Shown: positions 43,088 through 53,160 of the stretch, in pieces
Layout: each line of letters opens with the position of its first letter
Position numbering within the stretch: position 1 is the stretch's first letter
Source of the DNA: Mycoplasmopsis bovis PG45
GTDB lineage: Bacteria > Bacillota_I > Bacilli_A > Mycoplasmatales > Metamycoplasmataceae
Reading direction: 5' to 3'
Length of the DNA: 64,000 nucleotides
NCBI RefSeq assembly: GCF_000183385.1
Contig: NC_014760.1
Location: forward strand, 868,001 to 932,000
Made by a program: the position numbers and the translations under genes
The notes under the pieces: generated by a model
The model's database searches: none
What the model saw: the letters and a program-made list of their open reading frames with translations, nothing else
What the model was told of the DNA's origin: nothing

Positions 43088-43271
43088 ATTGACTTGCCTT
43101 TTATGATCATTTTCATATGTCTATCATAAGAGTTATAAACAAGTATAATTCTAATAATATTTATAGCTTAAATTATTTTACATAGGTCGCAAATAAATTT
43201 AAGCACATATTTAACTTTAAATACTATAAAACAGTTTTATAAGTAACTTGTATCTTAAGAAAGGTTTATTA

Positions 43272-43937
43272 ATGGAATTCAAAGAATTATTTATTATACT
43301 TGCTATTCTTTTCTCTCTACATGCAACCATTTTAGTTCTACTAATCTCATCAAAAGCAAAGCATTTTCATACTAAAATTACACTTGCAAAAAAATACTTA
43401 TTAAAACACAAAATTAGAATAGATAATATCTTTTTTGATGAAGCAAAATCAATTCTAAGAATAGACTTAATTATAGGCACATTGGCTCTACTTGTTAATG
43501 TTTCATTAATAATAATTTCGGTGCTTTTAACCAAGCATAATGAAAATAAAACTGATGATTTATTTAAAGTTGCTATTCTTTTTATAGCGATATTTGGAAT
43601 TTTAGATTTAATCTTTTTTGCTTACCTTATAGTGCTATTAGTTAAATTTATAAACTGAAAAAAACTCAATTCGCAAAGTTCAGAATGAATTGAATTAACA
43701 CAGCTTTTTGACCCAAGCGTCATATGTGAGCAAGTAGATGTTGTGCACTCTAAATATACTTTTCAATATTCTAAAATATCGTTTAGTAATACTCTTGACC
43801 AAATAAGAGACAAAAACCTGAACAAGTACATTTATTATTGGCTAGTTCAAGATTATGACTCGCTAAAAGTTAACAACAAAATAGCGAATATTAATATGTT
43901 TTATGATCTTTACCATAGGTATATTGAAAATGATTAA
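43272..43937 (+). CDS. Unknown membrane protein, 221 aa
   Basis: Three hydrophobic segments (LFIILAILFSLHATILVLLIS; LIIGTLALLVNVSLIIISVLL; VAILFIAIFGILDLIFFAYLIVLLVKF) are followed by a hydrophilic C-terminal third ending NINMFYDLYHRYIEND. ATG 43272 has AAGAAAGG 7 nt upstream. The copy-2 IS30 element sits 170 bp upstream, so its promoter region was altered by insertion; a CTATAAAACAG element at 43224 lies 38 nt before the start. No family recognised. Confidence 0.75.
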
Positions 43938-43979
43938 TGGTTGCTTCTGTGTAAATATAGTCATAAATATATTGCTTAG

Positions 43980-43997
43980 GGCTTCATAGCCTTTTTT
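43980..43997 (+). terminator. Weak terminator before gpmI
   Basis: Short stem GGCT / AGCC with loop TCAT, followed by TTTTTTATT. Confidence 0.5.
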
Positions 43998-44008
43998 ATT
44001 ACCCTATT

Positions 44009-44014
44009 TATAAT
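44009..44014 (+). promoter_or_regulatory. -10 promoter of gpmI
   Basis: TATAAT 52 nt before ATG 44067, in AT-rich context directly after the preceding terminator. Confidence 0.55.
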
Positions 44015-44066
44015 AAAATTTAATTAGCTGTTACATTTATTGTGGCATTTATATGGAGATAAGAAA

Positions 44067-45563
44067 ATGAAAAAGACTATTTTAATAGTTATTGACGGCT
44101 TAGGACTTAGAGAACAGACACAAGGAAATGGCTTTAAATTGGCTAACACACCAACTTTTGATATGCTTTTTAAAGAATATCCAAATAGCATAATCCAGGC
44201 TAGTGGTGAATATGTTGGTCTCCCTGTTGGTCAAATGGGAAATTCTGAAGTTGGACACCTAAATATAGGTGCAGGAACAATTGTTTATACTGGCTTAAGT
44301 TTAATAAACAAAGCACTAAGAGATGGTGAATTCGAAAAAAATTCTATCTTTCTCGAAGTGTTTAAAGACGTAAAAGAAAAAAATACTACACTTCACTTAA
44401 TGGGTTTATTAAGCCCTGGTGGAGTGCATTCATTGGAAGATCATTTATTTAAGTTGATTGAAATGGCTTATGCATATGGTCTTAAAAAAGTTTCAGTCCA
44501 CCCTATAGGAGATGGAAGAGATGTGGCTCCAAGATCTATACTTCCATCATTAGAAAAATTACAGAACCAGTGCGACAAATATGGCTATAAAATAGCTACA
44601 ATTGGCGGAAGATTTTATGGAATGGATCGTGACAAGATGTTTGACAGAGTGCAAGTACATTATGATGCAATGATAGGCAAAGCTAAAAATACATTTTCTA
44701 ATGCAATTGACTATGTCAAAAGCCAATATGAAGAAGGAATAAGTGATGAATTCTTTATTCCAGCCTGCAACACTGATGCTGAATTTGTTAAAGATAATGA
44801 CTCAATAATATTTTTTAACTTTAGACCTGACAGAGCAAGACAACTTACACATTTATTTATTGGTTCAAATTTATATGATGCTAAACCAAAACACCCGGTT
44901 CATATATCAAAGTTTGCTTCGACAATGAAATATGAAGGAATTAATACATTAGTTGCAATCCATGAAATGGAAGTTAAAATGCCTATTGGAAAGGTTTTAG
45001 AATTGGCAGGCTTATCTCAATTAAGACTTGCTGAAACGCAAAAATATGCTCATGTTACCTATTTTATGGATGGTGGTGTAGACGTTGTATTTAAAAATTC
45101 AAAACGCATAATGGTACCATCATTAAAAGTAGAAAGCTATGCTGATGCTCCACAAATGTCTGCTAAGGAAATAACAGACGAACTTTTAGCTAATTGTTTA
45201 AATTATGATGTAACAATAATGAACTATGCTAACCCTGATATGGTCGGACACACCGGCAATCTAGAAGCGACTATCAAAGCAGTTTCTTTTCTAGATACAC
45301 AAATTAAGAGAGTAATTGACTTTGCAAACGAAAATAACATCACAGTTTTCATTACAGCAGATCATGGCAATGCTGAAATAACCGAAGATGAAAATGGCAG
45401 TCCAGCCACTAAGCATACAAAAAGCCCAGTAATGCTAATTTGCAGTGATAAAAGTATAAAATTAAGAGATGGAAAACTAGCTAATATTGCCCCAACTGTT
45501 TTAGATTATATTAATGTAGCAAAACCTAAAGAAATGGATGAGGAATCATTAATTGAAAGATAA
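44067..45563 (+). CDS. gpmI: 2,3-bisphosphoglycerate-independent phosphoglycerate mutase
   Basis: 498 aa. Metal and catalytic motifs in order: VIDGLGLRE, the phospho-Ser motif MGNSEVGHLNIGAG, HPIGDGRDVAPRS, GRFYGMDRD, FFNFRPDRARQL, and TADHGNAE with TKHTKSPVML. It converts 3-PG to 2-PG in glycolysis with two metal ions (often Mn), the main ATP route in a mollicute. ATG 44067 with GGAG upstream is chosen over ATG 44040, which would add nine residues not typical for the family. Two nt before the HAD gene. Confidence 0.96.
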   Translation: MKKTILIVIDGLGLREQTQGNGFKLANTPTFDMLFKEYPNSIIQASGEYVGLPVGQMGNSEVGHLNIGAGTIVYTGLSLINKALRDGEFEKNSIFLEVFKDVKEKNTTLHLMGLLSPGGVHSLEDHLFKLIEMAYAYGLKKVSVHPIGDGRDVAPRSILPSLEKLQNQCDKYGYKIATIGGRFYGMDRDKMFDRVQVHYDAMIGKAKNTFSNAIDYVKSQYEEGISDEFFIPACNTDAEFVKDNDSIIFFNFRPDRARQLTHLFIGSNLYDAKPKHPVHISKFASTMKYEGINTLVAIHEMEVKMPIGKVLELAGLSQLRLAETQKYAHVTYFMDGGVDVVFKNSKRIMVPSLKVESYADAPQMSAKEITDELLANCLNYDVTIMNYANPDMVGHTGNLEATIKAVSFLDTQIKRVIDFANENNITVFITADHGNAEITEDENGSPATKHTKSPVMLICSDKSIKLRDGKLANIAPTVLDYINVAKPKEMDEESLIER

Positions 45564-45565
45564 AT

Positions 45566-46465
45566 ATGAAGATTAAAAGAATTGTATTTAGTGATGTTGA
45601 TGGAACTATTTGCTCTTTCCCGGATAAAAAAGAGAACCCAGAAACTAGAAAAAGCATTTTAGAAGCAATTGAAAATGAAAATATGACATTTGTCTTGAAT
45701 ACGGGTAATCCACCATTGCCAAAAATACTTAAAATGGCTAATGAGTTAAATGCTAAATATTTGGTTGCTGCTAATGGCTCTGCTATCATTGATGTTGAAA
45801 AAAATGAATATTTATACGAATCTGAATTAAGCTCTGAAATTGTGGATAAGGTTCTTAAGATTATTAAAAAATATGACGAATCTGCCTGTTTCTTTGGTAA
45901 AAATGGCTACTATATGGTGACAAGTAACCAAAAAGTTAAAGATTTTTTAACAGACTTTTTCGAGTATCCAAATTGATTATATGAAGATGCAAAAATATTT
46001 AATGACATCTTTAAAATTGAAATATATCCTCGACCTGAAAACAAGGACAAAATTGTCACAGACATTCATAATCTCAATATTCTATCTGATCTTGCTATAA
46101 TGGGTATGCATATGGAACTAACAGCACCAGGTGTTAATAAAGGAACTGGAGCATTGTGACTATGTAATCATTTAGATGCAAATCCTGATTTTTGTATGAG
46201 CATTGGAGATAGTAATAATGATTTATCAATGCTTAAAACAATTGGATTTTCATATGCAATGGATAATTCGCCAAAGAGTGTAAAAGAAGTTGCAAAATAC
46301 TTCACAAGTGATGTTATGCAAAATGGACTTGGTGAAGCTATTCAAGACTATATCTTTAGAACTAAGTTTGATATTATGCGCCAAGAAAATGAAGATAAGC
46401 TAGAAAAACGAAAGATTAAAGAAGCTAAAAATGAATTTTATCGTGCTAAAGATAACGTTAAATAA
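45566..46465 (+). CDS. Cof-type HAD-family hydrolase
   Basis: 299 aa. HAD motif I FSDVDGTICSF, motif II VLNTGNP, the C2-type cap, motif III Lys in GVNKGTGALW and motif IV IGDSNNDLSMLK. The C-terminal tail after KYFTSDVMQNGLGEAI is highly charged. Probably dephosphorylates sugar phosphates or cofactors such as PLP or FMN. Coupled to gpmI (2-nt gap), ended by the palindrome at 46482-46512. Confidence 0.9.
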
Positions 46466-46481
46466 CAATAAGTAATACTAC

Positions 46482-46512
46482 ACCATTAATGCTATTTTAT
46501 AGTATTAATGGT
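46482..46512 (+). terminator. Palindromic terminator after the HAD gene
   Basis: Arms ACCATTAAT / ATTAATGGT flank CTATTTTATAG, which pairs further (CTA/TAG). T-rich sequence follows. Confidence 0.6.
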
Positions 46513-46610
46513 TGTTGTTTTATAAAGGATATATGTTTCTCTGTAAGTTAAATTGTATACTTTTGAGCCTGCTTAATCATTCAATTTCTATGTGAGACAA
46601 CTATTACTAG

Positions 46611-46616
46611 TATAAT
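46611..46616 (+). promoter_or_regulatory. Extended -10 promoter of the gene at 46655
   Basis: TAGTATAAT context, leader of about 38 nt; identical to the element before the C1 protease gene. Confidence 0.55.
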
Positions 46617-46654
46617 TTTATAAATTGTTTTAACTTTTTTCAGGATTAAGTGAT

Positions 46655-47407
46655 ATGAATTTAGATAAAAGACCAAATACATATAAATATAGTAAGCCTA
46701 ACAATAAATTCTTTAGATGAGATGCGTGGCTTCATTATATTAGTCTTAAAAAATCAACATGGAGCATTGTTTTTTGATCTCTTCTCACAGTTATAGCGCT
46801 TGTTGTCCCAATGGCTCTGCTTATGTATTACATATTCAATCTAAATAAGGAAATTAATAAAGTACATCTATCATTATTATTAGTTTTTGTGTTTCTTTCT
46901 ATTTATTTGTCGATGGGCTTTTTGTACTGAGCAGCGCTAAAACATAAGATATGAAACGCAAGAAGCTATAAAGATATTGATGAAGCTAAAAAATTATTAA
47001 AAGCAGCAGTGATAACATGTCCATTCTTCTTAATCTACTTAAGTTATATTAATAAAAAACAAAAGAACCTAAAAGGTACATTTAGCTTTAATATTGCTTT
47101 ACGTCCTGAACAAAGATTATCTTCAAGAAATGCTGACTATGAATCAACTGATGAAGTGGGTTACACTAACACTTATGAAGCTCAGGTTCATAATTTTTCA
47201 AGAAAAAGACGCATAGATGAAGAACTTGATGATGAATATGTTGATGAATTAGATGATGACTTAGATGAATACAAATCGTATTCAAGGCCTAAGCCGCGTA
47301 AATCATCTGGCTCTAGCATTTGAACCAAAAGGCCGGCGCCAAAGAAAAAAGTTGATCCTCATTATGAACCTGATGAAGATGATGATGACTATGAAGACTA
47401 TAACTAA
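46655..47407 (+). CDS. Unknown membrane protein with acidic tail
   Basis: 250 aa. At least two strong membrane segments (FWSLLTVIALVVPMALLMYYIF; LSLLLVFVFLSIYLSMGFLYW) plus a weaker third (LLKAAVITCPFFLIYLSYI). The last 100 residues are hydrophilic with DEELDDEYVDELDDDLDEYK, then a Pro/Lys linker and a second acidic end DEDDDDYEDYN. Several TGA-coded Trp occur. AGGA precedes ATG 46655; closed by the terminator at 47406-47435. No family recognised. Confidence 0.75.
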
Positions 47408-47435
47408 AAAAACTGACGTCGCTGTCAGTTTTTTT
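47406..47435. terminator. Strong terminator
   Basis: Stem AAAAAACTGAC / GTCAGTTTTTT, 6-nt loop, overlaps the stop of the preceding gene; T-run on both strands, so it also closes transcription of the minus-strand tRNA-Ser. Confidence 0.85.
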
Positions 47436-47449
47436 GGTAACAAATTATA

Positions 47450-47539
47450 TGGCCGATGGTAAGGGATTTGAACCCTTGAATGATTTGCACCATTATCTGT
47501 TTTCGAGACAGACCTCTTCAGCCACTCGAGCAACCATCG
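47450..47539 (-). tRNA. tRNA-Ser (CGA)
   Basis: 90-nt class II tRNA on the minus strand. Acceptor CGATGGT / ACCATCG, discriminator G, encoded CCA; anticodon loop CTCGAAA; long variable arm (TAATGGTGCAAATCATT); T arm AAGGGTTCAAATCCCTT. Confidence 0.96.
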
Positions 47540-47604
47540 TTTTATATAAATCTTTTAAATTATAATTTAAAATATTAATTATATAAAATCTTAAAGGAGT
47601 TCTT

Positions 47605-48138
47605 ATGGACGGATCATTGACAATGTGAATTATTTTAGGTGTTCTTGTGGCAATAATTTTATTTATGTTTATTTTTAGCTCTGTTAAAAATAAGATAAAT
47701 AAAAAAAGAAAAGAAAAAAGAGACGCTGAATTTAGAAAAAAATCGGCTGAATATGCAAACTTTCTTGCTATTAAAATTAGTTGCTTAATGAATGTTAATG
47801 AAGAGTTCTTGGAAAAATTTGAACCTTCTATTGGAACATTTAAGATGCGTGATATTGTCTCTGTAGCTAACAGATACTTAAAAACCATTGAAGATGATCT
47901 TGATTTTAGAGAATACATTGTTTCATCAGACAATAATTCAGAGTTTTTAAACAACTTTATAAAACTTACTCACACTAGATGCAACAATTGATCTAATCAA
48001 TGTGCTGTATTCAAAAATGAATTAGAGAAAAAAATTGCCAAAATGGACGCCGAATTCGTTGCGGAAAAAAGTTCACAAGAAACCCTTAAGATTCGTGAAT
48101 TTTATGAAAAGGGGCTTATTGTAAATGAACTTGCCTAA
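47605..48138 (+). CDS. Small single-pass membrane protein, 177 aa
   Basis: N-terminal anchor MWIILGVLVAIILFMFIFSSV, then a basic stretch (NKKRKEKRDAEFRKK) and a helical cytoplasmic-type domain with two or three Cys (AIKISCLMN, TRCNNWSNQCAVF). AAGGAG lies 8 nt before ATG 47605. It overlaps pgsA by 14 bp, so the two are translated together. An Asn/Cys pattern TRCNNWSNQC could bind metal, which is a guess. No family recognised. Confidence 0.78.
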
Positions 48139-48733
48139 TAGACTTACGCTTACCAGAATGATTCTTTTTATCCCGCTACTTATACTAGTTATTTTGTATG
48201 GCGTTTTAATTAAACGTGGAATAGTGACTTACCATATAGCCGGCAGAATATTGCTAAGTATAATTTTAGCTATTTTCATTTCTGCAATGATTACTGATTA
48301 TCTTGATGGTTGACTAGCTAGAAAAAATAAACAAGTAACTACATTTGGTAAACTATTTGACCCTATTGCAGATAAGTTGATTGTTACAACTGTTCTAATT
48401 TCGCTTTCTGCCTTTGGTTTTATTCCACTTTGAATAACAATCTTATTTGTGGCAAGAGACTTAATAGTAGATGCCATCAGAGTCCTTATGGCACAAAATG
48501 ATGTTGATGTTAAGGCCTCAATCTGGGGTAAAATGAAAACTCTTACTCAAACAATTGCAATTGTAATTGTCCTTGTTGTCGCTATATCAACTAACTTCTC
48601 ACTAATATCTGATTGAAAGAAATGACTAATTTTATACGGAATTAATATCCCTATGTTAGTTGCACTATTCTTTAGCATTTTCTCAGGTTATAAATACTAT
48701 AAATCAGTTCGTTCTTATATAAAAACAAAATAA
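48125..48733 (+). CDS. pgsA: CDP-diacylglycerol-glycerol-3-phosphate phosphatidyltransferase
   Basis: 202 aa. The CDP-alcohol phosphotransferase motif is complete: DYLDGWLARKNK, then GKLFDPIADK. Five or so membrane helices; N-terminus NLPNRLTLTRM typical of PgsA. Makes phosphatidylglycerol phosphate in the membrane from the CDP-diacylglycerol produced by CdsA, whose gene is the convergent neighbour. Confidence 0.93.
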
Positions 48734-48757
48734 CTTATTAGCCTGTTTTATAGTATT

Positions 48758-48783
48758 AAAAAATCAGCTTTGCGCTGATTTTT
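48758..48783. terminator. Bidirectional terminator, pgsA and cdsA
   Basis: Stem AATCAGC / GCTGATT, 5-nt loop, A-run and T-run on the two sides, between convergent genes. Confidence 0.8.
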
Positions 48784-48791
48784 AATTACCC

Positions 48792-49697
48792 TTATATAAA
48801 GAAATAAACCATTGCAACCAACGTTCCGACAAATGAAATGCTATCATGTCTATCCATTAGTCCGCCGTGCCCTAAAAGAATTTTAGAATAATCTTTTGTA
48901 GCATTTAATCTCTTTAAATATGAAAAATATAAGTCTCCTGCAACTGAAGCAAATGGAGTAATAGAAAACACAAACGTTTGAGCAACTACTTTATTTTCCA
49001 TTAATCCAAGCCCAAAAATCATTCCGGCTGAAAAAGCTCAGCACATAATTATTCCAATAATAAAGCCTTCTCAAGTTTTCTTTGGTGAAATATTGGGAGC
49101 AAATTTAGCCTTAATTCATTTCTTGCCAAAGAATTTTCCGCCAAAGAAACCTCCAATATCTGCTAATGATGGAGCTAATAATATAAACAGAACAATTTTT
49201 CAGTCTCTAAATGTTGAAACAAGTAAGAACAAAATTGAGTTTATAACATAAAAGTATGAAAACCAAATATGCACAAAGCGTAAGAATCTGTCTGCAGCAG
49301 TCATATTAGTTCTGCTTTGTAATTCAATTAGAACAAAAATTAGCGCTATAACTGAAATTATCAGTAATGCTTGCCAGTTAAAAACAGAATTTTTTACAAG
49401 CATAAGCAATTTATTGCTATCTACTGAACCTGGCTTTAGCAAAATTTCTGCAGTATCTATAGGCATATAGGTCATAAGTGCAGCCAAAATTGACACAAAT
49501 ATTCTGAAAATTAATTTTACACCAAAAGAGCGCAAAATCTCATATGACAAAATAAAGACTGCTATTGTGGCTAATATATACGCTGAAATTCTGGCTTCAA
49601 AATGACTGGCACCAAAAATTGCTGCCGGAATTATGACGCTAGCCAATAATATTATGCCTATTGTAGCTGGCAGTACTCTCTCTTTGAACATTTTCAT
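48792..49697 (-). CDS. cdsA: Phosphatidate cytidylyltransferase
   Basis: 301 aa, about eight helices. The CdsA signature is present: ISPKKTWEGFIIG, then GDLYFSYLKR, KDYSKILLGHGGLMDRHDSI. Forms CDP-diacylglycerol from CTP and phosphatidate. ATG 49697; an alternative ATG 49691 is two codons further. Confidence 0.93.
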
Positions 49698-49735
49698 AAC
49701 AATATATTATATGTTATATATTTTACATTTTTAAG

Positions 49736-50392
49736 TTAGTAACGTAGTTTTTGTACATTTTTGTATTGTTCTCTAAGTGCAATTAATGCTGGATACATTC
49801 CAAATAATAGCATTCCACCTAAAATAGGCTCTGAAATTATGTTAAATAATCTTTGAAGCAATCAAATTTCAATTGGTGGAACACCATGTCTGCCAAGGTC
49901 CCCAGGTCTAATTTTTTCATGTAAGAATTGTGCAAAGAACACAAAGTAATGATTGAGCATAGTTGAAATAACACCTAAAAGCGCAAATTTTCAAACTGCA
50001 GGCTTCTTGAATGCATTAAATACTCAGAATAAAACATATACACCTAAAGCAACTTCAACTCTTGGTATAACTGATAGGTCAAAATATTGATACTTTGGAA
50101 TACCATAAATATAAGCAGCAAATCAAGAAGATAGTCCAAAAAATAGCCCTACAGATATATTCCCAACAAATCCTAGATGAAATGTGGCAATTACAGTCAA
50201 TACTGCAAGATAAGTTATTTGTGTATAACCTAAATTTAAATAACCAATATTAGGCACGGTGGCACTTAAAATAAATCAAGCTAAATAAATGCTTAAATTA
50301 GTCATTAAGTATGTTGTTGAACCAGCAGAATATCTAAATGACCTTTTCTTTTTGAAAGCATTTGAGTTATTATCACTGTTGTAATCATGCAT
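49736..50392 (-). CDS. ECF-transporter S-component-like membrane protein
   Basis: 218 aa, six predicted helices. ECF-S style features include FHLGFVGNISVGLFFGLSSW between early helices and FDLSVIPRVEVALGVYVLF later. ATG 50392 has no clear RBS; CTATAAAATAG lies 62 nt upstream. It would join a shared EcfA/EcfT module encoded elsewhere to take up a vitamin or related compound. Function assigned from pattern only. Confidence 0.6.
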
Positions 50393-50502
50393 TAATGATA
50401 TAACAATTTTAAATTTTTGTACTGTTTAAATTGATTTTGAGTGAAAAATATGACTATTTTATAGGCATATTAATATTTGTGGTAGTTTTTTAATAAATAA
50501 AA

Positions 50503-50518
50503 AAAGCCTTTTGGCTTT
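50503..50518 (-). terminator. Terminator after apt
   Basis: AAAGCC TTTT GGCTTT hairpin followed by TTTTATTTATT on the minus strand. Confidence 0.75.
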
Positions 50519-50532
50519 CAATACTAATATTG

Positions 50533-51045
50533 TTAAAATTTTACTAAAGAAACTATTTCAATTCCTTCATCATTTATGCTTGCTCTACCATTTAGGTCAG
50601 TTAGTTCTAAAAGTATAATAACTTTCTTAATAATAGCTCCTTGTTCTTTAAGAAGTTTTATGATGGCCTTAATAGTGCCTCCGGTTGCTAAAACATCATC
50701 AACAATTGCTACTGTTTGGCCTTTTTTAATAAAGCCTGCTTGAATTTGTAATATGTTGTTGCCATATTCTAGGTCATATTCTCTAGAAATCACCTTACCC
50801 GGCAACTTTCCTGGCTTTCTAACCATTATAAATGGCTTTTTAAGCATAGCGGCTGTCGGGGTGCCAAATAAAAATCCCCTGGCATCAGGCCCAACTATTA
50901 CATCAACATCCTTAGCAATTTCAGCCATACTTGTGATTGTAAAATTAAGCGCCTCCCCATTAGCTAAAAGTGGCGAAATATCTTTAAACAAGATTCCTGG
51001 TTTGGGAAAGTTTTCAACATCTCTAATATATTTTTTTAAATCCAT
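50533..51045 (-). CDS. apt: Adenine phosphoribosyltransferase
   Basis: 170 aa. PRPP-binding motif VAIVDDVLATGGT, upstream GPDARGFLFG and REYDLEYG flexible loop are those of Apt, which salvages adenine to AMP. Essential salvage in an organism without purine synthesis. Follows infB by 28 bp; a CTATAAAACAG element and AAGGAAA lie in that gap. Confidence 0.95.
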   Translation of the reverse strand: MDLKKYIRDVENFPKPGILFKDISPLLANGEALNFTITSMAEIAKDVDVIVGPDARGFLFGTPTAAMLKKPFIMVRKPGKLPGKVISREYDLEYGNNILQIQAGFIKKGQTVAIVDDVLATGGTIKAIIKLLKEQGAIIKKVIILLELTDLNGRASINDEGIEIVSLVKF

Positions 51046-51073
51046 AATTTCCTTTTAAGGCTGTTTTATAGGA

Positions 51074-52879
51074 TTAAACAGAAACTGGAACTTCTTCAAA
51101 AAACACTAAAACATCATCTTCTTTGATGTCATTAAATTTCTTTATGTGAGTACCAAAATCCTTGCCCTTTTCAACTACTTTTAGGTCATTAGTTTCGCGT
51201 CTTAACGTTTCAACAATTCCTTCATGAATCATTTTTTTGTTTCTAAATATTTGAACCTTGCAACCAAGTTTTACAACTCCTTCATCCTGCATACAGCCAG
51301 CAATAGTACCAACTTTTGAGTAAAAGAATAATTTAACACAGTGTGCCGAACCAATCTTTCTTTCTTCATAAACAATTGGCTTTTCACCATCAAGAATACT
51401 CTGCATATCCTCAACAATTTTATAAATTACATCATATGACATAATTTTAATATTGCTTTGCTTTGCAGTTTGCTTAATGTTAGGTGACACTTTAACATTA
51501 AAAGCAATAATAATTGCATTAGAAGCTTGCGCAAGTAATAAGTCACTGCTAGAAACTTGACCAACTTGGGCACCAATAACTCTGATTGTTGCTTCTTCAT
51601 TTTCCATCGCTGACAATTTGTTCTTGATGGCCTCAGCTGTTCCTTGAACATCTGAACGAATAATAACGTTGAACACTTTTTTACCAAGCTCTACATTATT
51701 GAATTGATTTTTCTCATATAAAGTTTGACTTTTATCAATTTGTGCTTTATCAAGCGCTAACTTTTTAGCATACTTTTCATCTTCAAATCCAATAAATCTA
51801 TCGCCAGCTAATGGAGAATTATTTAATCCTGCAATTTTAACTGGTGTTCCTGGCAACACTTCATCAACAAATGCTCCACCAGGACTTTTCATAGTTCTGA
51901 CCTTACCATAACATGAACCAGCAACAATAAAGTCACCTTTATATAAGGTTCCGTTTTCAACAATAATAGTTGTCACAACACCGACACCTTTGTCAACTTT
52001 ACTTTCAATTACTGTGCCAACTGGATAACGAGAAGGATTTGCTTTTAAATCTAAGAGATCTGCAAGTAGTAAAATTGCCGAGAATAGCTCTTCAATTCCC
52101 TGTCCTTTAAGTGCAGAACCATAAACAATTTGAGTATCACCCCCAAATTCTTCAATAAGAACATCATTTTCCATTAATTCACGTTTTAGTTTGTCCAAAT
52201 TCTTCTGTGGTTTATCCATTTTGTTTACAAAAACAATCAAAGGTACATTTGCTGATTTAGCATGCATTATAGCCTCTTTGGTTTGTGGCATAACTCCATC
52301 ATCAGCTGCAACAACCAAAATTATAATGTCAGTAACCTTGGCACCACGTGAACGCATTTTGCTAAATGCTTCATGCCCAGGAGTGTCAATAAATGTGATT
52401 TTATCACCTTTATATGAAATTTGATAAGCACCAGTGTGTTGAGTAATTCCTGAACTTTCGGTACTTACAACATTAGTTTTTCTAATATAGTCAATTAACG
52501 AGGTTTTACCATGGTCAACATGACCCATAACTGTAATAATAGGAGGGCGCTTAACTAATAAACTTTTATCATCATTGAACTTTACTTCATTTAAAAAGTT
52601 TCCTGCATCAATGTTTTCTTCCTTTTTAAAATCAAGTCCTTTTTCTAAGCATATTTCAGCGATTTCTTCTTCTTCCAAAATATGGTTAATTTGATAAAAC
52701 TTGCCTCTTAACAAAAATCTTTTAATTAAATCATTTGCATTTACTTTTATTTTTTCTGCAAATTCTCCTAAAGGCATTCTATTAGTGAAAATAAAGGTTC
52801 CATCAACTACTTCAGTTTTAATATCTGAAAGTTGTTCCTTAACCACACTTGTGTTGCTTAATCTATTCTTTTTAGCCAT
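51074..52879 (-). CDS. infB: Translation initiation factor IF-2
   Basis: 601 aa, the short mollicute form without the long N-terminal extension. G1 GHVDHGKTS near residue 119, G3 DTPGHEAFSKMRSRG, G4 NKMDKP, G5 SALKG, then the IF2 C-terminal domains (IIRSDVQGTAEAI, KVGTIAGCMQDEGVV). Brings fMet-tRNA to the 30S subunit. Its ATG lies 22 bp inside the ylxR gene. Confidence 0.97.
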   Translation of the reverse strand: MAKKNRLSNTSVVKEQLSDIKTEVVDGTFIFTNRMPLGEFAEKIKVNANDLIKRFLLRGKFYQINHILEEEEIAEICLEKGLDFKKEENIDAGNFLNEVKFNDDKSLLVKRPPIITVMGHVDHGKTSLIDYIRKTNVVSTESSGITQHTGAYQISYKGDKITFIDTPGHEAFSKMRSRGAKVTDIIILVVAADDGVMPQTKEAIMHAKSANVPLIVFVNKMDKPQKNLDKLKRELMENDVLIEEFGGDTQIVYGSALKGQGIEELFSAILLLADLLDLKANPSRYPVGTVIESKVDKGVGVVTTIIVENGTLYKGDFIVAGSCYGKVRTMKSPGGAFVDEVLPGTPVKIAGLNNSPLAGDRFIGFEDEKYAKKLALDKAQIDKSQTLYEKNQFNNVELGKKVFNVIIRSDVQGTAEAIKNKLSAMENEEATIRVIGAQVGQVSSSDLLLAQASNAIIIAFNVKVSPNIKQTAKQSNIKIMSYDVIYKIVEDMQSILDGEKPIVYEERKIGSAHCVKLFFYSKVGTIAGCMQDEGVVKLGCKVQIFRNKKMIHEGIVETLRRETNDLKVVEKGKDFGTHIKKFNDIKEDDVLVFFEEVPVSV

Positions 52880-53160
52880 AGCCCCTCCTTCAATTCCTGC
52901 TCTATTTTCTCATATGTTTCTTTTGAAACAGCAGTTCTAAATGTCTTATTCAAACATTTTTTTCTTACAACAGTATTTCAATTATCTTCTGTTGCTATAA
53001 AATAGGCTCCCCTGCCTTTTAGCTCTCTGTTGACATCTAATCTAATTATATTTTCATTCTTATTATAATCAAATCTAAGCATTTGATTCTCAGGCACTAC
53101 AAGTCCTGTCGCAATACACTTGCGATTAAATCCGGAATTTTTCTTACCAATCTTCGTCAT
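52858..53160 (-). CDS. YlxR/RnpM-like DUF448 protein
   Basis: 100 aa. Family features FNRKCIATGLVV, LRFDYNKN and LKGRGAYFIA; followed by TGA-coded Trp in TEDNWNTVVRKKC and a C-terminus LKEGLWLKRID overlapping infB. The start overlaps nusA by 17 bp. In Firmicutes this protein binds RNase P RNA; it always sits between nusA and infB. Confidence 0.92.

Noticed and set aside
47265-47533. Frames overlapping the 3' end of the membrane-protein gene and tRNA-Ser
   Set aside because: They cross a strong terminator and a tRNA and have no RBS.
51427-51687. Second minus-strand frame inside infB
   Set aside because: Lies wholly within the well-conserved IF-2 frame; no RBS or recognisable product.
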